The notes under the pieces were generated by a model. The model saw only the letters and a program-made list of their open reading frames with translations. It had not been told where the DNA came from and did no database searches. DNA of 15,544 nt from JADJLQ01 sp040007895 (GTDB lineage Bacteria > Bacteroidota > Bacteroidia > Chitinophagales > Saprospiraceae): positions 1-15,544 of the forward strand of contig JBDTUE010000085.1 in the NCBI GenBank assembly GCA_040007895.1, read 5' to 3'. A program made the translations under genes and the position numbers. The first letter of the stretch is position 1. Each line of letters starts with the position of its first letter. Of this stretch, positions 1-8,811 are shown one piece after another.

Positions 1-1442
1 ATTCTAATCAGGATAAAAAACAAGATAGTCAATAAAGCATTGACAAAAATATTCATAAACCCAAAATCAAACTGAAAGTAACGTATAAAAAACATATTTA
101 ACAACCAGGTCATACCCGCTGCTGAAATACAAGCCAAGGGCACCCATTTTTCTTTTAGTTGGAGCTTGGTAAATAATCCGGTTATATATAAACCAAGGAG
201 AGGTCCGTACGTATATCCTGCTATTTTAAATATAGTATTGATAATAGCACCCTGGCTGTTCCAAAACATCATCACGATCAGGAACATGGCTACATTTACT
301 CCAAACAGTACCTGGTTTTTTAATCTTTTTTTATCGGCGTCTGGTCTATTTTCAATGTCGATAAAATCATAACTAAATGAAGTCGTCAATGCAGCGATGC
401 AGGAATCGATACTGGCAAAGGTAGATGCAATCACCCCGATCAAAAAAGCGACTACTCCTACCTGGCCTAAATAGTTTAACGCCAACAATGGGAACAGTCC
501 ATCCGTATTTACAAACTTTCCGGCCAGCATATCTAATTTTATTCCTTTGCGTTCAGCAAAAATATAAATCAATACTCCCAACCCTAAAAACATAGTTTGG
601 GCCATCGCAATAAAAAAACTGAACAGATATACATTTTTTTTTGCGTCTCTTACATGGGAGACTGTCAGGGTCTTTTGCATCATACTTTGATCCAAACCCA
701 CCAGCGCCACGGTGATCAACAAACCGGAAATAAATTGTTTAAAAAAATTAGAACCGGAATGTATATCCCAATCGAATACTTTAAAATATGGATGATGGAT
801 AGTCGTCTTTGCAATTTCAGAAAACGACAATTGCAAGGAAGCTTTAATCGTAAAAATGGTAATGATAATTACAGAGATTAAAAACAGGGACTGCAAAGCA
901 TCCGTCCATACAATCGTCTTGATCCCGGATTTATTGGTATATAACCAGATCAGAATTAATACCACGATAATGGTGAATACATAAGGAATATGCATTGCAT
1001 CAAAAAAAGCATATTGCAAAATCTTGATGGATAAAAGCAATCTCAGGGCAGCACCAAAAGACTGGGATACTAAAAAAAACGCAGAGCCGGTTTTATACGA
1101 AACGGCACCAAAACGGGTATTGAGGTAAGAGTATATAGAAACCAGTTTAAGATTAAAATAAACGGGTACTAATACAATAGCTATAAATATATAACCTACA
1201 ATGGTCCCGAGAATAAATTGAAAATAATATAGATTGTTGTTCCCCACATTTCCAGGAATAGAAACCAATGACACAGCTGAAATTCCGGAGCCTATCATAC
1301 CAAAAGCAACTAAAAACCACGGAGATGCTTTATCCCCGTCAAAAAATGTATTGCGGCCTACCCTTTTCGAGGTGAAATAGGAAATCACCATCAGAATCAG
1401 AAAATAAAACAAAATGATTGAAAACAAGAGTACCCGACTCAT
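1..1442 (-). CDS. Sodium:solute symporter (SSS family), 3' end outside the window
   Basis: Inner-membrane Na+-coupled transporter of the SSS family; the substrate cannot be read from the sequence. About 480 codons are open from the ATG at 1442 to the window edge. The N-terminus is a long hydrophobic helix, and many further membrane segments follow. Family signatures visible are GMIGSGISAVSL (about residues 48-59, first core helix), GLDQSMMQK (about 248-256) and IASTFASIDSCIAAL (about 337-351). The last contains the Ser/Thr-rich stretch that forms the Na2 site in this family. SSS proteins are usually 480-550 residues, so only a short tail is missing. A TACATTTG box lies just upstream of the start at 1447-1454, which would give an almost leaderless transcript. 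The AsmA-like gene ends 52 bases upstream. The family call is firm; the substrate is unknown. Confidence 0.9.
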   Translation of the reverse strand, partial: MSRVLLFSIILFYFLILMVISYFTSKRVGRNTFFDGDKASPWFLVAFGMIGSGISAVSLVSIPGNVGNNNLYYFQFILGTIVGYIFIAIVLVPVYFNLKLVSIYSYLNTRFGAVSYKTGSAFFLVSQSFGAALRLLLSIKILQYAFFDAMHIPYVFTIIVVLILIWLYTNKSGIKTIVWTDALQSLFLISVIIITIFTIKASLQLSFSEIAKTTIHHPYFKVFDWDIHSGSNFFKQFISGLLITVALVGLDQSMMQKTLTVSHVRDAKKNVYLFSFFIAMAQTMFLGLGVLIYIFAERKGIKLDMLAGKFVNTDGLFPLLALNYLGQVGVVAFLIGVIASTFASIDSCIAALTTSFSYDFIDIENRPDADKKRLKNQVLFGVNVAMFLIVMMFWNSQGAIINTIFKIAGYTYGPLLGLYITGLFTKLQLKEKWVPLACISAAGMTWLLNMFFIRYFQFDFGFMNIFVNALLTILFFILIR

Positions 1443-1446
1443 CGAT

Positions 1447-1454
1447 CAAATGTA
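1447..1454 (-). promoter_or_regulatory. Candidate -7 box (TACATTTG) for the symporter gene
   Basis: A perfect match to the Bacteroidota -7 consensus TAnnTTTG, read on the minus strand. It ends only four bases before the ATG at 1442, so transcription would start at or next to the start codon. No convincing -33 TTG is seen at the usual distance. It could be a chance match. Confidence 0.3.
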
Positions 1455-1494
1455 AATAAAAGTGAGGCTATATACTGACTGAAAGTCGGATTGC

Positions 1495-3870
1495 TTAAAT
1501 TTTGTTAGCCTTTTCTTTTGGCTTCACTTCATAAATCTGGTTGACGAATTTTTTTCTTTCGTCCTTAAATTTCTTCCTCGGCGACCTGTCATTTAAATCA
1601 TTCATCTCCCGATAGGCTTTTAAAAGGGATTCCGGCAATTCACCCTTGTATTCTATTTTATAAAAAGAAAATCCATTGTACGGTATCACTTGTTTACTTG
1701 CCAACATTTTAACTTGATCTTTTACTTTTTTCTCTTTAAAATAGACTAAAAAAGCGTTTTGTCTTACCTCGTAAAGTTGTTTTAATTTATTTTGAATGAT
1801 TTCCGGGCTCACCAGTCTTGCACATTTGTCCTGAATTGTAAATAAAAGTGAGTCTTTCAATTTGGTCTTCAGGTATGTCAGGAACAAAGAATCTTTTACC
1901 GAAATCTGATCTACTTTGAGTGAATCTTTTTCAGTGAACTCAGATGTTTTTTTATGCTCTGTATCCAAAAAGTATTTTTTCTTCGCTTCAAACAAGAGCG
2001 CATATTCACCTTCTTTAGCAGTATAGTTTTGCGGAGTAACATTAATAGATGCATCGGGATTATCAGCTAAAAATTTAGCTGTTTTTCTCATGAATTTTTC
2101 CTGTTTTCTCTCAAAATCTGCACTGTGCATTTTCCAGCTAAATGCAAGAGATTTTTCAATTTCTGTTTCAATATCTCTTATCTGTATACGATAAGGGGTA
2201 GTCGGTGGTTTTACAAAAATATTTTTGATTACCCCAAACACCACACCCCAAAAATGAAATGTAGGGTCATTCAAATTACCGGTAATCGGAATATCATAAT
2301 CAATGACATTGTCCCGGTCACGTATAAACGTCATGATTAAATTCAAGGGTAACCATCCGTTTTCCTTATTTTTTAATCGCTTCGTCACTCTTGGGTCTAC
2401 TACAGTAATACGGTTATCACTTTTGATCTCTCCCTTTCGTACATTCCAGACTCCTTTTAATTCAAGAGTGCCCCGGTCCAATGGAAATGACGTATAGGAT
2501 ATGAGATATGGATTAAATAATGTTGCAGGAATTTTTTGAAAATGATAGCTCAGGGCAAAGTCATTGCTATCTCTGGGATTCATACTCAGAGAAAGGTTCG
2601 CCTTACCAAAGGGTTGGATCCCGGATGAAAAAGATACATTTACTTTCTTGCGGTTTTTATCCACAGAATCAGCAGAGGCATTAAATGGGTTCAACGCCAC
2701 TGCAAATTTTTCGCTACCGGAAAAATCATTAAACTTAAAATCTCCTTCTTTAATTTCAAGGTGGTTCATTTGGTAATTACTTCGAAAAAAGTTTTTTGCC
2801 AACACTTTTACATAACGGGCAATTTCTATAACCAGGTTAAATGGTGCATTCCTGGAGGCAGCAGCTTTAATTTTGGATCCATTCCGTCCAAACATGGTTC
2901 CAATATTATCTATTTTATCATATCGTTCATACTTGAAAAATGGATGACTGAGTTCAATAGTATCGAAAAGATATTTATGATTATTAGGACTCAGTTCTAT
3001 AATATCCAGCTTCAAGTCATCAAAAGCCGCAAAATCTTCTTTGTAGTTTTTGCCAAAATGAAAATCACGGATGGCAAGTTGACCGGCCAGGCTAATATTT
3101 TCCTTGTCTTTAAAATTGCCTTCTGCATGGATATTGGCATCCCAATTCGCTTTGAAAACTCCGTAATTGGAGATATCATTTAAATATTGTTGCAAAATAT
3201 TCAAATCGAAATTATTTACTACGGTTGCAAGTCTATAATTCAGATTATTAAAATTAAAAGAGAGGTTCCCGTGAATGTCACCTGTTCCAATCCCGGGTAT
3301 AAAAGAGTAAGTAGCCTCTATGCTGTCTCTATCCCATCGTTTTCCCTTACTTTCTATATTTACCTGTTTGATAAAATAATTAACAGGGATCGCATCATTG
3401 CGTAAATGGAATTCGCCATCTTTTATAGTAATATCGAGAATATTAAAATGCGTCGGAGCATTAGTCGTATCCCGAACTTCTTTGGAGGAAAGTTTTTTAA
3501 TAAGATCCGTAAAATTAAATTCCTTTTCATTTTGGACAATTACTCCATAAGGATGGTTTAAGGAGATTTTAGTTATTTCATATGTTTTATGAAAAAGTTT
3601 ATTTATTGAAAAATGTGCACTTACTCCCTGGGCTGATAAAAATATACTATCCTTTCCGGGTTCGTACATTTTAAAATTTTCCATATGGATATATCCTGTA
3701 AATGGGTTAGCATAAACCCAGGCCACTGTAATCCTACGACCAGTAATCTTTTCGTCATACTTTTCCACCAGGTATTTTACAATGGGAGAAAGGCATATCA
3801 AGGTGAGGAGCACAAGACCAATAATGCTGCTGATAATAATTAAAATTATCTTTTTCCTTTTAGCCGGCAT
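1495..3870 (-). CDS. DUF748 / AsmA-like envelope protein
   Basis: Large envelope protein of about 791 residues. It has a basic N-terminus (MPAKRKK), one hydrophobic helix at about residues 8-30, and then a long beta-rich region typical of DUF748/AsmA-like proteins, with repeated short strands such as ITKISLNHPYGVIV and MNHLEIKEGDFKFNDFSG. The last 200 residues are highly charged and probably helical. Proteins of this group are thought to be anchored in the inner membrane and to span the periplasm, and relatives are implicated in lipid transport to the outer membrane. That role is inferred here, not shown. The ATG at 3870 is preferred to a TTG three codons upstream (3879), since the ATG gives a normal positively charged membrane-anchor start. 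The gene stands between the ATP-grasp and symporter genes in the same orientation. Confidence 0.75.
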   Translation of the reverse strand: MPAKRKKIILIIISSIIGLVLLTLICLSPIVKYLVEKYDEKITGRRITVAWVYANPFTGYIHMENFKMYEPGKDSIFLSAQGVSAHFSINKLFHKTYEITKISLNHPYGVIVQNEKEFNFTDLIKKLSSKEVRDTTNAPTHFNILDITIKDGEFHLRNDAIPVNYFIKQVNIESKGKRWDRDSIEATYSFIPGIGTGDIHGNLSFNFNNLNYRLATVVNNFDLNILQQYLNDISNYGVFKANWDANIHAEGNFKDKENISLAGQLAIRDFHFGKNYKEDFAAFDDLKLDIIELSPNNHKYLFDTIELSHPFFKYERYDKIDNIGTMFGRNGSKIKAAASRNAPFNLVIEIARYVKVLAKNFFRSNYQMNHLEIKEGDFKFNDFSGSEKFAVALNPFNASADSVDKNRKKVNVSFSSGIQPFGKANLSLSMNPRDSNDFALSYHFQKIPATLFNPYLISYTSFPLDRGTLELKGVWNVRKGEIKSDNRITVVDPRVTKRLKNKENGWLPLNLIMTFIRDRDNVIDYDIPITGNLNDPTFHFWGVVFGVIKNIFVKPPTTPYRIQIRDIETEIEKSLAFSWKMHSADFERKQEKFMRKTAKFLADNPDASINVTPQNYTAKEGEYALLFEAKKKYFLDTEHKKTSEFTEKDSLKVDQISVKDSLFLTYLKTKLKDSLLFTIQDKCARLVSPEIIQNKLKQLYEVRQNAFLVYFKEKKVKDQVKMLASKQVIPYNGFSFYKIEYKGELPESLLKAYREMNDLNDRSPRKKFKDERKKFVNQIYEVKPKEKANKI

Positions 3871-4046
3871 ACCCCGCAAAGGTGAGCGCTGAGGGCGCGA
3901 TTTATTTTACATTATTCTACAGCAATATTATATGATTTCCACTTCTGTTAAAGCGGCATTTATTGAGATTTCATTAAAACCGTCTGCTATCAGCTGAAAA
4001 AAATATTATTTTATCAAAGTAACCAAACGTCTTTTCTGCAGGCTAA

Positions 4047-5111
4047 TCACTTTATTGATTTAACTGATTTCTTATGCATAAAATAATGTCGTACAATATC
4101 ATACCCTTTTTTTATAGAGTATTTATCACCTTGTTTATTCATGTCACTAATCCGGTAAATTAAATTCCACTGACGGAACAAATCCTTATATGCCTGGATA
4201 GGTGAATAGGCTGGATCATACACATGCACCGGCTCTCCAAACACGCCATTCAATTCCATGATTTTAATATTACCATGAAGGAAATCGGCTTCACTCCTTG
4301 CTTTTATATCAAATCGACCGATATAAATTCGATCTAGCCCAAGACATAAGGATCGATATTGATCAATTAATTCTGGTGCAATTAAATATCGCTGATCATA
4401 AAAAGCCGTACCACGGTTATGATTACCTACCGGCTCAGGATACATAGTAATGCCTTTTGGAATGATCTCATTTAACCAGGTTAGTCCTTGTTTTTCAAAT
4501 CGGGGAATTTGCAGGTAATATCTTGGATTCTTTGCCATCAAATCTCTACCGGTATGTATTCCGTCCCCTGTAATCTGCATGAATCCTTTTTTACAAATAG
4601 ACGTGATCGATAACGATTCCGGTTTGCCGGGCATTACATTAAAGGACAATGTATATTCAAGAGGTAAATCAATAAATTCCTGGATGATCATATCACAGGG
4701 TACTACTTTTAAATATTGATCTAATTCTGTTTCTGATAATATTTTCTTTACAAAGAATCCCCGTTCTCCGATATCGGGTTTCAAAATAAGCGGGTACTTT
4801 ATATTTTCATGGATGAGGCGCTGCTTTAATTGTTTTATGGTTTCACCTTTTAAGGATAAAAACATTCCTGGCAGTAAATCACGTGGAATGTTTTTCATCA
4901 TATCCATTTTTGAAACTCCAAACGCGCCACCCATGGGTATGCCGGGATTCGCGGCTTTAAAGAACGAAATACTTCCTGATTTTATAGAATAGTACAGGTA
5001 ACAGATAAATACCGGAATATTGGTAAAGGTCATCGGCATATACTCCCACTTGGTCCAGGTGATGTATTTTGTTTTTATATATCTGCCCAACGCAGATTCA
5101 GTAGCCGCCAT
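4047..5111 (-). CDS. ATP-grasp domain protein of unknown substrate
   Basis: Protein of 354 residues with the ATP-grasp fold. Visible motifs are YPLILKPDIGERG (106-118, K111 being the probable ATP-binding lysine), IIQEFI (142-147, E145 contacting the nucleotide), GRFDIKARS (265-273, D268) and IKIMELNGVFGEP (282-294, with E286 and N288 as Mg2+ ligands). The order and spacing resemble the D-Ala-D-Ala ligase/carboxylate-amine ligase group, which joins a carboxylate to an amine through an acyl phosphate. The N-terminal 90 residues (rich in W, Y, F) do not look like a standard preATP-grasp domain. It is not a standard ddl: the sequence is divergent, and no cell-wall genes are nearby. It has its own upstream gap of 201 bases with a good -7 box, so it is probably transcribed separately. 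The substrate is unknown. Confidence 0.7.
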   Translation of the reverse strand: MAATESALGRYIKTKYITWTKWEYMPMTFTNIPVFICYLYYSIKSGSISFFKAANPGIPMGGAFGVSKMDMMKNIPRDLLPGMFLSLKGETIKQLKQRLIHENIKYPLILKPDIGERGFFVKKILSETELDQYLKVVPCDMIIQEFIDLPLEYTLSFNVMPGKPESLSITSICKKGFMQITGDGIHTGRDLMAKNPRYYLQIPRFEKQGLTWLNEIIPKGITMYPEPVGNHNRGTAFYDQRYLIAPELIDQYRSLCLGLDRIYIGRFDIKARSEADFLHGNIKIMELNGVFGEPVHVYDPAYSPIQAYKDLFRQWNLIYRISDMNKQGDKYSIKKGYDIVRHYFMHKKSVKSIK

Positions 5112-5169
5112 GCTTATACCAAATTAATAACTTTTTTATTGTACGTCCTTTTTTGAATAGCATTCAAAA

Positions 5170-5177
5170 CAAAGATA
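5170..5177 (-). promoter_or_regulatory. Candidate -7 box (TATCTTTG) for the ATP-grasp gene
   Basis: A perfect TAnnTTTG match on the minus strand, 58 bases upstream of the ATG at 5111, giving a leader of about 50 nt. The -33 element is weak. A 14-bp palindrome (ATTGATTCATCAAT, 5206-5219) lies about 40-50 bases upstream of the presumed start point. Confidence 0.4.
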
Positions 5178-5205
5178 AGAACAATGCGATAAGCATTAGC
5201 ATCAG

Positions 5206-5219
5206 ATTGATTCATCAAT
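5206..5219. repeat. 14-bp palindrome upstream of the ATP-grasp promoter
   Basis: ATTGAT and ATCAAT form a perfect inverted repeat with a 2-base centre. Its position upstream of the candidate -7 box would suit an activator or operator site. The half-sites resemble Fnr half-sites (TTGAT/ATCAA), but the gap is 2 instead of the usual 4 bases, so an Fnr site is not claimed. Confidence 0.35.
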
Positions 5220-5312
5220 AGTCACACCTGATGGCCACTGTTAATAATCCCTTCCCATTAGTTTAATCTTTAAATTTTAACCGAATGAAGCAGGGATATT
5301 AAATGAAATATA

Positions 5313-6128
5313 TTAACCATTCTCCGTAAAGCCCGGATATAAAGTCATACCCCCATCAACAAAGACTGTAGTCCCATGTATATAATCTGATTCATCGGAA
5401 GCCAGCCAAACAGCAACGGCACCGATATCCGATGTTTCGCCGACGCGTTTGTAGGGGATCAATCCCAATAATTTCTTTTCCGCTTCCGGAGATTCCCAGG
5501 CTGACCTGTTGATAGGTGTTTTAATAGCACCAGGACCGATGGAATTAACTCTTATTTTATAAGGGCCATATTCCTGAGCAAGACTTTTCATCATCAGCAT
5601 GACACCACCTTTGGATGCAGCATAATTGACATGACCCGCCCAGGGTATTACTTCGTGTACGGAGGACATACAAATGATTTTGCCTGTTGCTACACTTACA
5701 TCCGGTCTGGGTCCACGGCGAATAAATTCACGAATAGCTTCACGCGCACAAAGGAATTGTCCGGTAAGATTCACATCTAATACAAACTGCCAGTCTTTAA
5801 GGGTCATATCGTGAAAAGCAGCATCACGTTGCAATCCTGCATTATTGATGAGGATATCTACGGTGCCGAATGTTTGAATTGCTTTTTGAAACATAGCGAT
5901 GACCTGATCTTCTTTGCTTACATCTGCCTTGACCGCAATGGCTATTCCACCTTCGTGGTGAATTTCATCGATGACCTGCTGCGCAGAATCATCGCCGGCT
6001 ACATAATTGACTACGACATTAGCACCGTCTCTGGCCATAGCGACAGCAATGGCCCGGCCTATTCCTGAATTAGCACCGGTGACGATAGCCGTTTGTTTTT
6101 TTAAACGGTTGTTAGGTTGTTGATACAT
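5313..6128 (-). CDS. SDR family oxidoreductase, glucose 1-dehydrogenase-like
   Basis: Classical short-chain dehydrogenase of 271 residues, cytoplasmic, using NAD(P). The cofactor loop TGANSGIG is at 17-24, NNAG at 95-98, N120, the catalytic serine in CMSS at about 155-156, and Y169/K173 in YAASK. The C-terminal VDGGMTLYPGF is the usual end of the glucose 1-dehydrogenase branch of SDRs. The family oxidises glucose or related sugars and polyols; the true substrate is not fixed by the sequence. It is the last gene of a run with the exported VOC protein (37-base gap) and the GMC oxidoreductase, so it is probably co-transcribed with them from the promoter at 8765-8811. The ATG at 6128 gives the normal family N-terminus. 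Confidence 0.88.
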   Translation of the reverse strand: MYQQPNNRLKKQTAIVTGANSGIGRAIAVAMARDGANVVVNYVAGDDSAQQVIDEIHHEGGIAIAVKADVSKEDQVIAMFQKAIQTFGTVDILINNAGLQRDAAFHDMTLKDWQFVLDVNLTGQFLCAREAIREFIRRGPRPDVSVATGKIICMSSVHEVIPWAGHVNYAASKGGVMLMMKSLAQEYGPYKIRVNSIGPGAIKTPINRSAWESPEAEKKLLGLIPYKRVGETSDIGAVAVWLASDESDYIHGTTVFVDGGMTLYPGFTENG

Positions 6129-6165
6129 GATGAAAACGTTTTATGAATTTTATGAATGATTTTAT

Positions 6166-7167
6166 TTATTCTATTGATTTTGATTGTGTCAATAAAAACG
6201 GATGTCCGTCTATATCCCGGAACAAAACACTATAGGCATGTTCTGATTCAATCAATCGATCCGAAATCTTAATCAAATGGGCCTGATCTAACCACGTCAC
6301 GATTTGTTGAATATTTTTTACTTCGATTTCAGTCTGATAATGCCATAGGTCCCAGGGTTTAGAATCTGGTGGATATAGTCTGCCACCTCGCGGTGCGATA
6401 TATTTTAAAAATTCAAGGCCAAAACCCTGCTCCACATGTAATCCATTGATATCTAATCTTGCACCAAATACCTGGTTAAGATGTTCTTGTTCGGTACCAT
6501 AATTTTCAGAGTGGCCCGAAAATTTAAATCCAAGTTTTTCATAAAATGCGAAACTGTTTTTTGTATTGGATATAACGATCGCGGTATGATCAATGCCAAG
6601 GAATAAAGCATTCGTAGGTTCATGCCATTTAGGATTGCCTTTATCTTTTGGAAAATAAATTAACTCAATAGGATGCCCTTCAGGATCACTGAAATAAAAT
6701 GCTTTTATACCGGCCGCTGCAGTAAGATATTCAGGTAGAGTTTGTGGGCTGGTGGAGATATATGTGATCTCTTGATTTCTTAATTTTTGATAGGCCTTAT
6801 CCATATCGCCGACGACAATGGCTATGTGTTGAAACCATAGATCATTGCTTTTAGCATCTGGTGGGTTAGGCCGACCAGGCGCATGAATGAATTGAATTAA
6901 ACGGATAGATTCATTTCCAAGCTTCAATGTAGCTATCCGGATTCCTTCAGTCCCATTCCATTGATAAATTTGTTTGGTGTGGTCATCTTTGTAAATCGTA
7001 TCACCGGTAAGTGTAAAATCAAGATTGGTTTTAAAGAAAACAATTTCTTTCTCCATATCCTGTACTGTAATCGATACCGCTGAAATCTTATAAGCTTGTG
7101 CTAAAAGTGGTGATTCAATCATCAAAATGATGATGACCCAATACATTTTTGTGGTAATGCGTTTCAT
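6166..7167 (-). CDS. Exported tandem VOC (glyoxalase/dioxygenase fold) protein
   Basis: Protein of 333 residues with a signal peptide (MKRITTKMYW then a hydrophobic stretch, likely cut after LLAQA at residue 25), so probably periplasmic. Four VOC modules make two domains, at about 27-172 and 191-330. The two domains are an internal duplication: PPDAKSNDLW at 102-111 matches PPDSKPWDLW at 266-275. The expected His/Glu metal ligands are split. H114 and E168 remain in the first domain (first-module positions are V31 and about R89), while H194 and E252 remain in the second (second-module positions are Q278 and L325). VOC members include glyoxalases, extradiol dioxygenases, epimerases and drug-binding proteins; no reaction can be assigned. 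It lies 14 bases after the GMC gene and 37 before the SDR gene, which fits a three-gene operon. Confidence 0.82.
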   Translation of the reverse strand: MKRITTKMYWVIIILMIESPLLAQAYKISAVSITVQDMEKEIVFFKTNLDFTLTGDTIYKDDHTKQIYQWNGTEGIRIATLKLGNESIRLIQFIHAPGRPNPPDAKSNDLWFQHIAIVVGDMDKAYQKLRNQEITYISTSPQTLPEYLTAAAGIKAFYFSDPEGHPIELIYFPKDKGNPKWHEPTNALFLGIDHTAIVISNTKNSFAFYEKLGFKFSGHSENYGTEQEHLNQVFGARLDINGLHVEQGFGLEFLKYIAPRGGRLYPPDSKPWDLWHYQTEIEVKNIQQIVTWLDQAHLIKISDRLIESEHAYSVLFRDIDGHPFLLTQSKSIE

Positions 7168-7181
7168 AGAGTTTGTAAAAA

Positions 7182-8735
7182 TTAATTAGATGAAAGATGG
7201 GCACCTATCCGCAACGCATTAGCCATGGCCGTTAAAGCGGGATTTACTGCTCCGGAGGATGGGAAAAAACTTGTATCCACCACATATACATTATCCAGAT
7301 CATGCATTTTACAATTCAAATCCAACACCGATGTCGATGGATCTACTCCAAACTTACAGGTACCACTTTGATGACTTACTCCGCTCACTCCAAGTTTAAA
7401 ACCGGCATAGACTGTATCTTTCGAATGGCTGTGTTTCATACCTATTTGATCAAGGATATCTATCAATTTTGTTTTTAATCCCTGGTAGGCTTTGAGATTA
7501 TTTGGCGTATAATCCAGTTGAATATGTCCGTTATCATTGATCACTCGATTAGAGGAACGGGGCAGGTCTTCCGCTGTTATAAAAAAATCAACACTGTGAT
7601 TCGCATAATAGTCAAGGTCTATCTCTCCATATTGATTTTTATGGATACCGCTTAAATGCAATTCTTCAATTTCTTCTTTTAAGGTATCCGGATCTGTTTT
7701 TCCCATCAGTTGTACAGAACCCAATGGATATTTGGTATCATCACTTCCATGATAAAAATCAGTGAGTAAAATTGATTTTTGAAATATCGCTGTATTTTTT
7801 CGGGGAGATATCGCAACGATCGTTCCGTTATTATGAAGCATGAGGTTTTTTCCCAGTAGCCCTGATGAATTACCCAGCCCCTGAGGATGAACTTGATTAC
7901 GTGATTTGAGGAGTAATGCTGCTGAATTAATAGCGCCAGCACTGACTACGATGGTATCTGCTTCGTAAATTTCTTCCGTGTTATTATAGGTCGCCAATAC
8001 AGATGTTACTCTTTTGCCGTCAGTACTGGTAATAAGTTTCTCCGCTTTGCGCCCGGTAAGTATATGTACATTTTCAAACTTCAGCGCAGCTTGAATGGAT
8101 ACCACATGTGCATCCGCTTTTGCTTCCGTAGGATCAGGATAACCATCGAATAAACTCAAATGCTGATTTCCTTTTGTATTGGATTTATCCTGTGGCAATC
8201 TGACACCAATGGGGATCGTGCTGGGTCGTAATCCAACTTTTTCCATGTCCGTCCAAATTTCTTGTATTGATTCTTCCACTGGAAGTGATGGAAATGGAAA
8301 TGAAGTAGAAGATGGTGGCTCCGTAGGATCCGTTCCTTTATTCCCATGTACAGAATATAAATGTTCTGCCTCTCCATACCAGGGTTCAAAATCTTTGTAG
8401 GAAAGATCCCATGCCGGACTGATACCATCAAAATGTTCCCGTGCTTTGAAGTCTATTTCACGTAATCTCAATAAAGCAGCACCATACATCTTAGTATTAC
8501 CACCTACCCAGTAATGTGTGAAGGGTGCAAATAAATTGCCTGCTTTATCTTTCCATTTTTCATTCGTGCGATACCGGCCTTTAGTATATACTTCCCGTGG
8601 ATTCCAATTTTCAATTTCTTTAGGCAGAAAATCACCTCTTTCAAGGATGAGGATTTTTTTGCCCGATGGCGCAAGTTTATATGCCAGGGTTGCTCCGCCT
8701 GCTCCCGTCCCTATGATTATAACATCGTATTTCAT
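7182..8735 (-). CDS. GMC family FAD-dependent oxidoreductase
   Basis: Flavoprotein of 517 residues from the chosen start. The N-terminal MKYDVIIIGTGAGG is the FAD-binding GxGxxG fold, followed by ILERGDF (ribose-binding acid) and YWVGGNTKMYGAALLR, the GMC signature. Near the C-terminus, SHQSGTCKFG carries the catalytic His (about 455), and VDTSFFPSSGAVNP-ALTAMANALRIG carries the second active-site residue Asn (about 498). The family oxidises alcohols or sugars, passing electrons to oxygen, quinone or a cytochrome. No signal peptide is seen. In-frame ATGs occur at 8759, 8741 and 8735. The first is nearly at the predicted transcription start, so 8735 (or 8741) is preferred, and 8735 matches how relatives begin. 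First gene of an operon with the VOC and SDR genes. Confidence 0.9.
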   Translation of the reverse strand: MKYDVIIIGTGAGGATLAYKLAPSGKKILILERGDFLPKEIENWNPREVYTKGRYRTNEKWKDKAGNLFAPFTHYWVGGNTKMYGAALLRLREIDFKAREHFDGISPAWDLSYKDFEPWYGEAEHLYSVHGNKGTDPTEPPSSTSFPFPSLPVEESIQEIWTDMEKVGLRPSTIPIGVRLPQDKSNTKGNQHLSLFDGYPDPTEAKADAHVVSIQAALKFENVHILTGRKAEKLITSTDGKRVTSVLATYNNTEEIYEADTIVVSAGAINSAALLLKSRNQVHPQGLGNSSGLLGKNLMLHNNGTIVAISPRKNTAIFQKSILLTDFYHGSDDTKYPLGSVQLMGKTDPDTLKEEIEELHLSGIHKNQYGEIDLDYYANHSVDFFITAEDLPRSSNRVINDNGHIQLDYTPNNLKAYQGLKTKLIDILDQIGMKHSHSKDTVYAGFKLGVSGVSHQSGTCKFGVDPSTSVLDLNCKMHDLDNVYVVDTSFFPSSGAVNPALTAMANALRIGAHLSSN

Positions 8736-8764
8736 ACTCATTGATTTTTTATTGATCATGAGTA

Positions 8765-8811
8765 CAAAAATGAGAGTAATGGGTAGGCTGGAAAGTTACC
8801 GGTGTTACAAT
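8765..8811 (-). promoter_or_regulatory. Promoter of the GMC operon: -7 box plus repeated GTAAC activator site
   Basis: On the minus strand, ATTGTAACACCGGTAAC (8795-8811) contains two GTAAC blocks nine bases apart. It is followed by 22 bases and then CATTTTTG (8765-8772), a 7/8 match to the TAnnTTTG -7 box, preceded by ACTCT and followed by TA. The same layout with identical spacing occurs in front of the SDR gene at 15461. The 17-bp element would sit around -35 to -53, where a class II activator binds. The repetition at two operons is the main support. Confidence 0.55.

Noticed and set aside
1468..1490. Terminator hairpin between the AsmA-like gene and the symporter
   Set aside because: The stem around GACTGAAAGTC is 4-6 bp with wobble and no T-run.
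2761..3183. Plus-strand open frame of 140 codons
   Set aside because: It is antisense to the DUF748 gene, has no recognisable domain and low-complexity hydrophobic composition.
3871..3879. TTG start of the AsmA-like gene at 3879
   Set aside because: An ATG three codons later gives the same protein with a better start codon.
4014..4021. -7 box for the AsmA-like gene (TTACTTTG)
   Set aside because: It misses one of the two TA bases, lacks a -33 element, and would leave a leader of over 130 nt; too weak to list.
5206..5219. Fnr-type binding site
   Set aside because: The half-sites TTGAT/ATCAA are right, but the spacer is 2 bases instead of 4; kept only as a palindrome.
8736..8759. Longer GMC start at 8759
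   Set aside because: It would be at the predicted transcription start point, and the in-frame ATG at 8735 matches the family start MKYDVIIIG; not fully excluded.
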